64,000 nucleotides of DNA from CAYJAD01 sp964370675 (GTDB lineage Bacteria > Desulfobacterota > Desulfovibrionia > Desulfovibrionales > Desulfovibrionaceae). Shown piece after piece: positions 44,970-52,197 of this stretch. The notes under the pieces were generated by a model. It ran no database searches. It was not told the DNA's origin and was given only the letters and a program-made list of their open reading frames with translations. Made by a program: the position numbers and the translations under genes. The stretch covers positions 32,398 to 96,397 of the forward strand of contig CAYJKC010000005.1 in the NCBI GenBank assembly GCA_964370675.1, read 5' to 3'. Numbering within the stretch: position 1 is the stretch's first letter; the number at the start of each line of letters is the position of its first letter.

Positions 44970-45097
44970 CTCTACCTCCATAACAAGCTGAAAAACAAAT
45001 TAATTTATTAAAATATATAAATCCAAGCTCAAAATATCCAAAAAAAGCTAAACTTGTGGGCGCAATTTTAATTACTTTCTACAAACCAGCATGCGCA

Positions 45098-45200
45098 AAA
45101 AAACATAAAAATCCCCGCCCATTGGGGAATGGCTTTGGCCCCCTATGGGCTTTTGCCGGGCGGGTCAAGAAACGAAAACACCTGGTCCCCGCCCCTTTTT
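45098..45200. repeat. GC-rich three-arm element with competing stems and T tracts at both ends
   Basis: Three complementary arms lie in a row: CCCCGCCC (45113-45120), GGGCGGG (45158-45164) and CCCCGCCCC (45187-45195). The middle arm can pair with either neighbour, not both. T tracts follow on both strands: TTTTT at 45196-45200 on plus, and ATTTTTATG then TTTTTTT on minus from 45112 down to about 45098. It therefore acts at least as a bidirectional terminator behind the acidic protein gene. Its GC content is far above its surroundings. It may be a member of a dispersed family. Confidence 0.65.
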
Positions 45201-45213
45201 ATAAAAATAAAAT

Positions 45214-46854
45214 CTATCCGTCGGCAAGTAGCGCCGCAATTTCTTCACGTATAATTTTTGCCGCAGCCTTGGCAGCCATACTCTCAAGATCTTTAACAAA
45301 TTGATTTTCTAAGCCTACAATACGTTCTTCTAATTGCGCAACTTTATCTTCAAGGTAGGCCACTTGCTTAACTAAATCTTCTTGGTCTGTTCGAACTTTG
45401 TGTAGGCTTTCTAAAGCCTCTACACGAGAACCACCAGTGTGAACTGCAGCTAAACCAAGACCTGCTTGCGCTGTATCTTGCATGGCTGATTCTAAGTCAT
45501 TGGCATCATCCAATGTGGGCTCAGGAATTGCCTCTGGCTCTGGTTCTATCTCTATTGCCGACTCTGGCTCTGGTTCTATCTCTATCTCTGGCTCTGCTTC
45601 TGGTGAAGATTCTAGCTCTAATCCAATATCTAGTAAGGCATCAACCTCTGACTTTAGCTGTAAATCAAAATCATCGTCACTAACTTCGTCATCATCTTCG
45701 TCATCATTAAAAGCTACTTCATCTGGGGTATCACCTGCAACCTCTGCAATAAAGTCCGCATGGTTAGACATTGTATTGACAGCATCCATAATGGAGTCTG
45801 TAAGAGACTCAGGTTGCCTCTCATTAGCACCATCAAGTAATCTTTCTGCAATATCACCAACTTGAACTGCACCATCATCAATACCAACCTCATCTAAAAT
45901 GCTATCCACTTCAGCAGTATCTACTTGTTTTGGCGCATCAGCAGTAGCCACTTGAACTGCATCTTCATCATCAACAGAACGCAATAATTCATCTAAATCA
46001 TTAAGAATTTCTTCAGTATCTTCTGGTGCAGCAGTTTTTGGTGTTGGTGCAACTTGTTTAGAAGGTTCTGGTGAGGCTGTTTCTGCATCATCAAGCATAG
46101 CGTCAAGGTCTGCTAGATCATCATCTACAGAATTTTGAACGTCAGCTGCAGCAGGCTTGCCAGTGCCCACCACTTCATCAAGCATGGCATCAAGGTCAGC
46201 TAAGTCATCATCTGCATCCTCAACCATATCAGTCGCTGGCTTTACCTCTCCAACAACTTCATCAAGCATGGCATCAAGGTCAGCTAAGTCATCATCAGGC
46301 GAACTAGAAGTACTTGCCTCTGGAACTTTAGTAGCATCCACTTTATGAGCAACATCTTCCTTAGCACTTACATCCTTGGCGGAAGGACCATCTAAAATAC
46401 TTTCAAGCAAAGCATCCATGTCTGCGGCACTATCTTGTGAGTTTGGGTCATTAGCAGGAGCAGATGTTGGGCTTGGTTGCGGAGGCATATCCATACTTTC
46501 TAGCAAGGCATCTACATCACTGGTGTCTGGTAAGTCATCACCAATGGGGTCGCTACTTGCATCTGAGCTAAAATCTGGGTCGGCTTCGGGATCCTTGGTA
46601 GGGGCAGGAGGTGGAGCTGCGGTAATATCAACCCCCGCATCCATTTGCGCAAGTAAAGCATCAATATCTGCCTCTGCGTCACTTGGTATATCAGGGCTTG
46701 CTGCACCAGCATTACCAAGGTCACTAACAAGATCATCAATACTATCATCAAGAGCATTAGGACCTGCACTAGCTTGTGCACCCTTTTCAATAATATCAGT
46801 TAGTTCTATAATATCTTCATCATCTTTTGCAGGATCTTTTAAATCTAAGTCCAT
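45214..46854 (-). CDS. Large acidic repeat protein with D-A-L/M-L motifs and C-terminal coiled coil
   Basis: 546 residues, extremely rich in Asp, Glu, Ala and Ser, with no signal peptide or membrane helix. A short motif of the form acidic-D-A-(L/M)-L recurs about ten times: IDALLAQMD, VDALLESMD, MDALLESIL, three copies of DDDLADLDAMLDE, LNDLDELLRS, VDSILDEVG and VDALLDIGLE. Residues about 415-445 are Glu/Pro repeats. The last 80 residues form a coiled coil (QEDLVKQVAYLEDKVAQLEE) and a basic helix. CGAGG precedes the ATG. The pattern suggests a disordered scaffold with multiple docking motifs and an oligomerising tail (inference). I do not recognise a named family. A GC-rich terminator follows it. 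Confidence 0.75.
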   Translation of the reverse strand: MDLDLKDPAKDDEDIIELTDIIEKGAQASAGPNALDDSIDDLVSDLGNAGAASPDIPSDAEADIDALLAQMDAGVDITAAPPPAPTKDPEADPDFSSDASSDPIGDDLPDTSDVDALLESMDMPPQPSPTSAPANDPNSQDSAADMDALLESILDGPSAKDVSAKEDVAHKVDATKVPEASTSSSPDDDLADLDAMLDEVVGEVKPATDMVEDADDDLADLDAMLDEVVGTGKPAAADVQNSVDDDLADLDAMLDDAETASPEPSKQVAPTPKTAAPEDTEEILNDLDELLRSVDDEDAVQVATADAPKQVDTAEVDSILDEVGIDDGAVQVGDIAERLLDGANERQPESLTDSIMDAVNTMSNHADFIAEVAGDTPDEVAFNDDEDDDEVSDDDFDLQLKSEVDALLDIGLELESSPEAEPEIEIEPEPESAIEIEPEPEAIPEPTLDDANDLESAMQDTAQAGLGLAAVHTGGSRVEALESLHKVRTDQEDLVKQVAYLEDKVAQLEERIVGLENQFVKDLESMAAKAAAKIIREEIAALLADG

Positions 46855-46910
46855 ATGGGCCTCGGAAAATTATTTATTTTTTTATTAACAACAAACTTGT
46901 TGGTTGCCAT
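46845..46910 (-). CDS. Possible 21-codon upstream ORF overlapping the acidic protein start
   Basis: ATG at 46910 with GGGGTGG (46921-46915) four bases upstream opens a frame MATNKFVVNKKINNFPRPIWT that stops at TAG just after the start codon of the acidic protein gene. The ribosome binding site and overlap would allow translational coupling. There is no conservation evidence, so this is only a candidate. Confidence 0.2.
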   Translation of the reverse strand: MATNKFVVNKKINNFPRPIWT

Positions 46911-47129
46911 AATTCCACCCCAAAAGAAAACTAGTATTACCCATTGAATTAGTACACAATTTTCAACAAACAACTTAGTACGAGCCTAAGTATTCTTCAA
47001 TCATATCAAATATTATTTATTTTGGCAAATATACATATACCCATATTAAGTGTTCACCCTAGGTGATTCCGATTTGGCTACTTTTGCCTTTGATGTGTGA
47101 GTTTCGGTCGAAAGTACCTAAGTGTTAAC

Positions 47130-47681
47130 CTACAGCCAATTATTAACCCTTAAAAGATGCACAATGGCTTTGGCACATTCATCAGGCTCTAACGTCTCCA
47201 CATCAATACTACAATGCGAGTGTTTTTTATAAAGTTCCGCTCTTTCAACAAAAAGGTCTTCAATGCTTTGACCAGGAGCAATGGCAATACCTCGGTCAGG
47301 ATTTCTAGCAATGCGCTCTAATATCAAAGGAAGCCCAGTTTCAAGGTGTACTATTGGACCTAAGCTTTGCAAATGCTGCATGGCCTTATCCCTATAAACA
47401 ACACTTCCACCTGTGGCAATAATTGTCCTATAAAGACGTAATGACGCAACAACCGTCATTTCTAAATCTAAAAATGCTTCCTTACTCATGGCATCAGTCA
47501 CACTTTGCAAAGGCACGCCATAAAGCGACTCAATAACATAATCAGAATCCACAAAGGACCACTGTAAATACTTTGCTAAAGCCAAGCCCACAGTAGACTT
47601 GCCAACTCCGGGCATACCGACTAAGGTGATGCAAGGAGTTTTATGACTCTTGGGCGGCGCTGGTTCAAAATGCTCTGGCAT
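47130..47681 (-). CDS. Shikimate-kinase-fold small-molecule kinase lacking the shikimate Arg
   Basis: 183 residues, a P-loop kinase of the shikimate kinase family: Walker A GMPGVGKST (22-30), DSD at 45-47, GGS at 91-93 and the adenine-side Arg (VERAELY) at 147. The arginine that anchors shikimate in the F-R-x-x-E motif is replaced by Leu (F70-L71-D-L-E74), and the GGG loop is GGS. The substrate may therefore not be shikimate. Homoserine is one candidate, because a shikimate-kinase-like homoserine kinase has, as I recall, been proposed in Desulfovibrio. Shikimate cannot be ruled out. The N-terminal 12 residues are an extra Pro-rich tail. It lies 275 bases upstream of the acidic protein on the same strand. 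Confidence 0.75.
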   Translation of the reverse strand: MPEHFEPAPPKSHKTPCITLVGMPGVGKSTVGLALAKYLQWSFVDSDYVIESLYGVPLQSVTDAMSKEAFLDLEMTVVASLRLYRTIIATGGSVVYRDKAMQHLQSLGPIVHLETGLPLILERIARNPDRGIAIAPGQSIEDLFVERAELYKKHSHCSIDVETLEPDECAKAIVHLLRVNNWL

Positions 47682-47869
47682 AATATTCCCTCATTTATTT
47701 ATGTAGAGTGCATGAAAAAAAAGATAAAATCAAGATTATACTGAAAATTATATCTAGCAATATTACATTATTTACCGTTTTTAAAACTAAAATACTCTAA
47801 AGAAAATCAAAATTTTTCCGATAAATTCATGTAACAAGCTTTTTCTTGTATATTGATTAAGGAGCCTTT

Positions 47870-48505
47870 ATGCCAAAATATCCAAAAATTATGTTTATAG
47901 CATTTGCACTTTATATGCTTTTATGTATCCCAGCATTGGCGGCACAAACTGTTGGGGGCTATGTTTCTAACACCCCAATGGCTGCAGGGCGTGATGCCAG
48001 CATCGGCGAGGTTTGGATGCGTCATGGTGGTGCGCGCTTGCAATATGATGCCCTCATGGGTTCGGTGCAAACCAATACCAATGGTAGAATACGCCGCGAC
48101 CCGGCCTCTATAACGTCATTACCCCCACTTAAGCCTCAAAAGCGTGCTGTACGCAAAGTAAACAAAGCACCCAAGGCTGTTTCTAAAAAAGCACCCACAC
48201 CAATGCCAGGCAAGGTAAATCCTTCACCTAAACCTAAACTTAACAAAAAAAGCATCAGCGGTGCAAGTGGCGCACCCTATACTGGCCAAGCGCCCATAGC
48301 TCCATCTGCAAAAGAAAACGATGCAAGTAACACTAATAAAACTGATATTACTCCAAACCCAAGCATAGCTACTCCAGCAAACCTTACTCCGGCAACCTCT
48401 GCCGCAACACCACCAACTATAAACCCTGTCCCTAACACTGGCGCAACAAGTAGCGTAACTGGTAACGTTACTGGCAACACCAGCACTTCAACCACACAAC
48501 AATAA
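47870..48505 (+). CDS. Secreted Pro/Thr/Ala-rich protein of unknown function
   Basis: 211 residues. A signal peptide (MFIAFALYMLLCIPALA core) ends near AQTVGG. A short ordered region (about 25-75, with ASIGEVWMRHGGARLQYDALMG) precedes a Lys/Pro-rich basic stretch (about 85-130) and a Thr/Ser/Asn/Pro tail that looks disordered. AGGAG precedes the start codon with good spacing. I recognise no family. It faces the same way as rpmH but is separated by 165 bases and a promoter. It is likely periplasmic or attached to the envelope; the basic region could bind peptidoglycan or nucleic acid, but that is a guess. Confidence 0.65.
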   Translation: MPKYPKIMFIAFALYMLLCIPALAAQTVGGYVSNTPMAAGRDASIGEVWMRHGGARLQYDALMGSVQTNTNGRIRRDPASITSLPPLKPQKRAVRKVNKAPKAVSKKAPTPMPGKVNPSPKPKLNKKSISGASGAPYTGQAPIAPSAKENDASNTNKTDITPNPSIATPANLTPATSAATPPTINPVPNTGATSSVTGNVTGNTSTSTTQQ

Positions 48506-48608
48506 GAGTTATCAAAAGTTACCAAATGTCACACCTCAATTGAAAAATGCCTAAATTACAACAGGGTAAATATAGCAAAATATTTTAAAATATGCACAAT
48601 GTTCTTGC

Positions 48609-48637
48609 TTGACTGGATAAAAAAATCGGTGTAGACA
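48609..48637 (+). promoter_or_regulatory. Predicted promoter of the rpmH-rnpA-yidD-yidC operon
   Basis: TTGACT (48609-48614), 17 bases, then TAGACA (48632-48637). The leader to rpmH is about 30 bases. Confidence 0.5.
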
Positions 48638-48671
48638 TCTCTGTTCTTATTATTTGAAGGAGAATTTTATT

Positions 48672-48806
48672 ATGAAAAGAACATATCAACCAAGTAAGAT
48701 CAGAAGAGCACGTCGTCATGGTTTTCGTGCACGCATGGCTACTGTAGGTGGCAGAGCAGTTATTCGCCGCCGTCGTGCTAAAGGACGTAAACGTCTAAGC
48801 GCATAA
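48672..48806 (+). CDS. rpmH: Ribosomal protein bL34
   Basis: 44 residues: MKRTYQPSKIRRARRHGF at the N terminus and RRRAKGRKRLSA at the end, the standard highly basic bL34 of the large ribosomal subunit. GAAGGAGA lies at good spacing before the ATG. It heads the conserved cluster rpmH-rnpA-yidD-yidC-khpB-mnmE, often close to the replication origin; dnaA is not present upstream here. Confidence 0.98.
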   Translation: MKRTYQPSKIRRARRHGFRARMATVGGRAVIRRRRAKGRKRLSA

Positions 48807-48869
48807 TCACTTTATTTCAATATATTATTGAAATTTGAGTAGAGATGAGGGATAAGGCCCATAGGGATA

Positions 48870-49241
48870 ATGACACACGCATGGCCTCGCGCACGGCGCA
48901 TATGTCGGCGATCTGACTTTTTATTATGTTATGATACAAATTGCCGATATTTTTCACAGTATTTTGTACTATTTGTGCGTAAGCATCAAAATCACGGATG
49001 GCGTGTTGGTTTAACCGTAAGCAAAAAAATGGGCAATGCAGTACGCCGCAATAATATTAAGCGGCTCTTGCGCGAGTTTTTCAGATTGCATGGGAATATA
49101 TTACCACAAGGCATTGATATAGTAGTCGTTCCTAAAAGGAATCTAGTGCACAAGCCTTTAAATTTTAACCTAGTGCAGTCAGAATTAGAACCCCTTGTGC
49201 GCAAAATTGCACACAAGCTTAGAGGGGAGCATTTGGTGTGA
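48870..49241 (+). CDS. rnpA: Ribonuclease P protein component
   Basis: 123 residues. The RNA-binding signature KMGNAVRRNNIKRLLREFFR and the N-terminal basic RRICRRSDF identify the protein subunit that helps the RNase P ribozyme bind pre-tRNA and mature its 5' end. VGLTVSKK precedes the signature as usual. The start is the first ATG after rpmH; the N terminus MTHAWPRARR is somewhat variable between species. The stop overlaps the yidD GTG start by four bases (GTGA). Confidence 0.95.
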   Translation: MTHAWPRARRICRRSDFLLCYDTNCRYFSQYFVLFVRKHQNHGWRVGLTVSKKMGNAVRRNNIKRLLREFFRLHGNILPQGIDIVVVPKRNLVHKPLNFNLVQSELEPLVRKIAHKLRGEHLV

Positions 49242-49480
49242 AAAAAATAATCCGGCATATTTTTCTTTTGCCTGTGTTTATTTATAAATACGCCATTTCA
49301 CCCCTACTGCCCAATGCTTGCCGTTATTATCCTAGCTGTTCAACATATGCCGTTGAGGCTGTGTTGTTACATGGTATTTTGCGTGGTTCATGGTTAACCA
49401 TTTGCCGTCTTGCGCGATGCCACCCTTGGGCTAAGGGTGGTGTTGATCCTGTACCTCCCACCTCGTCTACACAATCATAA
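49238..49480 (+). CDS. yidD: Membrane protein insertion efficiency factor YidD
   Basis: 80 residues starting at GTG, overlapping rnpA by four bases. The family core is clear: YKYAISPLLPNACRYYPSCSTYAVEAV, then GSWLTICRLARCHPW and KGGVDPVP. It is an amphipathic protein on the inner membrane that assists YidC-dependent insertion. The three Cys in CRYYPSCS and CHPW are conserved. yidC follows after 26 bases. Confidence 0.95.
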   Translation: MKKIIRHIFLLPVFIYKYAISPLLPNACRYYPSCSTYAVEAVLLHGILRGSWLTICRLARCHPWAKGGVDPVPPTSSTQS

Positions 49481-49506
49481 AAGCATCTTCTAACTATGAG
49501 GCTGTA

Positions 49507-51192
49507 ATGGAAAATAAAAATTTAATTGTTGCCATAGTGCTTTCACTTGTAGTGATGGTTGGCTGGACTTTTTTTGCTCAGCATTTTGGTTTAATCCCTG
49601 ATCCACAACAAATGGCTGAACAGCAAGCGATAGAACAAAAAGCCGCTGAACAAGAACAACAAACCAGTCAAGAAGCCATAAAGCTTGCTACAGAACCACC
49701 TGCAACACCAGCCGAGGGGCGTGATGTTGTAGTTGAAACACCACTATATAAAGCAGTAATTTTTTCCGGTGGGGCAACCTTACGCTCATTTGAGCTAAAA
49801 AATTATCCTTCAGAAAAGCAAACCGAGCCTTGGCTTACCATTTTTGGTTTTCCTTTTGGTGAGGTTATTCCTAAGGGTGGACTTAAGAAAGTTGCACCCA
49901 TCAATCTTGTACAGCAAAACACAGCCACTCATGGTCCTTTAGGACTACTGATTAACGGTCAAGCCTCATGGAGCACCGGCACTTGGACCTTTAACGGTCA
50001 AGATGTAAAGCTTGATAGTGGTAGCACCACTCTAGAATTTATCGGTGAAGTGGATGGTTTAAAAATTGTTCGCAAGTTAACATTTTTTGCCGACACCTAT
50101 CAAATTGATGAAACTGTTCATGTAGCAAATCCCAATGAACAAGCTCGTACAGCGCGCATTGCCTACACTGTGGCTGAAAACACACAGAATGCTAGTGGTG
50201 GTTACTATGATACCATGCGTGTTGGCTGGGATATGAGTGGCGATTATAATGAAGAAACAGACATTGAAACTCTAACTACCGTGGGTGCACACGCTCAAGG
50301 CAATATTTTATGGGGTGCAGCCATGAGTGCATATTTCATGTCTGCCATAGCTCCAACCAATACAACCGATGTAATTCTTGCAGCTCAATTTCAAAATGAT
50401 GTTTACAGAGTAATTCTTGGTCAAGGCGATGTAGTTGTTCAACCAAATGCCGAAGCCAGTCAAAGTGTAACTTATTGGTTTGGTCCAAAACTGCGTAATT
50501 TACTTGAAAAAGCACCCAACAACCTAGTGAGCAGCATTGACCTTGGCATGTTTGGTCTTATTGGTGGCGCTCTTTTATGGTGCTTAGAATTATTTTATAC
50601 TTATGTGCATAACTGGGGTATAGCCATTGTTCTACTAACCATTGCTATCAAAGCTGTTTTTTGGCCACTTACTGCCAAGACATACAAGTCTATGGCAAAA
50701 ATGCGCAAGCTTCAGCCCATGATGACTGCTATTCGTGAAAAATATCCTGATGATGCTACAGCCAGAAATCAAGAAATGATGAACCTTTACAAGACTTATA
50801 AAGTCAATCCAGCTGGTGGTTGCGTGCCCATGCTCATACAATTACCGGTGCTATTTGGTCTTTTACAGGCTTTACCATCTTCTGTAGAATTACGCGGAGC
50901 ATCTTTTATAACTTATTTCCCCGGTACTGATATTATTTGGCTGGCTGACCTTTCAGCACCAGACCCATTGTATATCACGCCCATTTTGACTGGTCTTACC
51001 ATGTTTTTAATGCAAAAACTAAGTCCACCTATGGGTGATCCTATACAGCAAAAGATAATGCTCTATATGCCTTTAATTTTTATGGTTCTTTTCTTTAATT
51101 TCCCATCAGGGCTGACACTTTATTGGACCATAAGCAATGTACTTTCCATAGCCCAACAGTGGCATTTGTTACGCAGTAACAATAAGGCATAA
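49507..51192 (+). CDS. yidC: Membrane protein insertase YidC
   Basis: 561 residues, Gram-negative type. An N-terminal membrane helix (about 5-22, LIVAIVLSLVVMVGWTFFAQ) is followed by a Gln/Glu-rich linker, a large periplasmic domain (about 70-330) and the conserved insertase core. The core includes NWGIAIVLLTIAIKAVFWPLT, the KMRKLQP and YKTYKVNPAGGCVPMLIQ segments, and the C-terminal helices with FFNFPSGLTLYWTISN. It inserts small membrane proteins alone or with SecYEG. khpB follows after 38 bases, which suggests an operon. Confidence 0.97.
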   Translation: MENKNLIVAIVLSLVVMVGWTFFAQHFGLIPDPQQMAEQQAIEQKAAEQEQQTSQEAIKLATEPPATPAEGRDVVVETPLYKAVIFSGGATLRSFELKNYPSEKQTEPWLTIFGFPFGEVIPKGGLKKVAPINLVQQNTATHGPLGLLINGQASWSTGTWTFNGQDVKLDSGSTTLEFIGEVDGLKIVRKLTFFADTYQIDETVHVANPNEQARTARIAYTVAENTQNASGGYYDTMRVGWDMSGDYNEETDIETLTTVGAHAQGNILWGAAMSAYFMSAIAPTNTTDVILAAQFQNDVYRVILGQGDVVVQPNAEASQSVTYWFGPKLRNLLEKAPNNLVSSIDLGMFGLIGGALLWCLELFYTYVHNWGIAIVLLTIAIKAVFWPLTAKTYKSMAKMRKLQPMMTAIREKYPDDATARNQEMMNLYKTYKVNPAGGCVPMLIQLPVLFGLLQALPSSVELRGASFITYFPGTDIIWLADLSAPDPLYITPILTGLTMFLMQKLSPPMGDPIQQKIMLYMPLIFMVLFFNFPSGLTLYWTISNVLSIAQQWHLLRSNNKA

Positions 51193-51230
51193 CCACGCTA
51201 CAACGACCATAACTTATTTAGGAAATACCC

Positions 51231-52160
51231 ATGGAAAACTTCAAAGAATTTACTGGAAAAGATCTTGACGATGCCATTGCCGAAGCATGTGCATATTTTG
51301 ATACACAACGTGAACAATTAGAAGTTGAGATAATTCAAGATGCCAAGTCTGGTATTTTTGGCCTAGTGGGAGCACGCAAAGCCATGATTAAAGCTAAACG
51401 GGCAAAAATACATATGCCTCTTGGCAGTGTTGCTCCAAAACCAGAAATAGAAAAGAAAAAAGAAAAAGCGCAAAAGGCTACCAAGCCACCTAAACAAGAA
51501 AAAAATTCTGAAATTATTGCAGAAAAATCTTTAGAAGAAAAACAAGAAAAAGCTTTGCAAGAAAAACCTAAACAGGAAAAAATAGCTCCTGCAAACGCAC
51601 CACAAGAAGATATCTCTACAAAACAAGCTTGTAATGATGAAGTATGTAGTGATGATGATGGTGACACTCAGCGCGTGCCATTTGAGCAACTTGATCAAGT
51701 AAAGCTTAAAGAAGTTAGTTATGACGTTATTAGCAAGTTAATCTTACCTATTGTGGGTATGGCTCCTATTGAAATATCATTTCAAGATGCAAGAGTTTGC
51801 ATAAGCCTTGATTGTGGTGAAGATTCCGGTCTACTTATTGGGCGCGAAGGTCAAACCCTTGCTTCCTTACAATATATTGCTTCACGCATTATTTCTCGTG
51901 AAATGCAAGCTTCTGTTAGGGTGCAGTTAGATACTGGGGATTACCGTACTCGCCAAGATGAAAAATTGCGCGAATTAGTATTATATTTGGCTGAGCGTGT
52001 GCGCACTGTTGGTCGCTCTCATTCTACTCGTCCTCTGTCTTCATATCATAGGCGTATAGTGCATTTAGTTTTACAAGATTGTCCCGATCTTATAACCCGA
52101 AGCTCTGGAGATGGACCTCTTAAACGCGTAATTATACAGCGTAAACGCGGTCAACAATAA
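51231..52160 (+). CDS. khpB: RNA-binding protein KhpB (Jag/SpoIIIJ-associated)
   Basis: 309 residues. Order: Jag-N domain (about 1-52, EFTGKDLDDAIAEACAYF..KSGIFGLVGARKA), a Lys/Glu/Gln-rich disordered linker (about 65-140), a KH domain (about 165-235, GLLIGREGQTLASLQYIAS with the GxxG-type loop GREG), and an R3H domain (about 240-305, RTRQDEKLRELVLYLAERV and STRPLSSYHRRIVH). KhpB binds many RNAs and affects cell division and envelope growth in other bacteria. It sits directly after yidC, as in most genomes, with mnmE 37 bases downstream. Confidence 0.93.
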   Translation: MENFKEFTGKDLDDAIAEACAYFDTQREQLEVEIIQDAKSGIFGLVGARKAMIKAKRAKIHMPLGSVAPKPEIEKKKEKAQKATKPPKQEKNSEIIAEKSLEEKQEKALQEKPKQEKIAPANAPQEDISTKQACNDEVCSDDDGDTQRVPFEQLDQVKLKEVSYDVISKLILPIVGMAPIEISFQDARVCISLDCGEDSGLLIGREGQTLASLQYIASRIISREMQASVRVQLDTGDYRTRQDEKLRELVLYLAERVRTVGRSHSTRPLSSYHRRIVHLVLQDCPDLITRSSGDGPLKRVIIQRKRGQQ

Positions 52161-52197
52161 GCTTTAGTATTGTACGTTTAGCCACAGGCAAAGTACT

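Noticed and set aside
45056..45304. Plus-strand frame through the GC-rich element
   Set aside because: It runs antisense into the acidic protein gene and its unusual composition comes from the structured block.
45482..46888. Serine-rich plus-strand frames opposite the acidic protein
   Set aside because: Ser/Ala/Gly runs are what the complement of an Asp/Ala/Leu repeat yields; the minus-strand frame has a start site and repeat phase that make sense.
47040..47125. TAAGTGTT copies and TCACC-CTA-GGTGA between the shikimate-kinase-like and acidic genes
   Set aside because: The elements are short and could arise by chance in AT-rich DNA; nothing ties them to a promoter.
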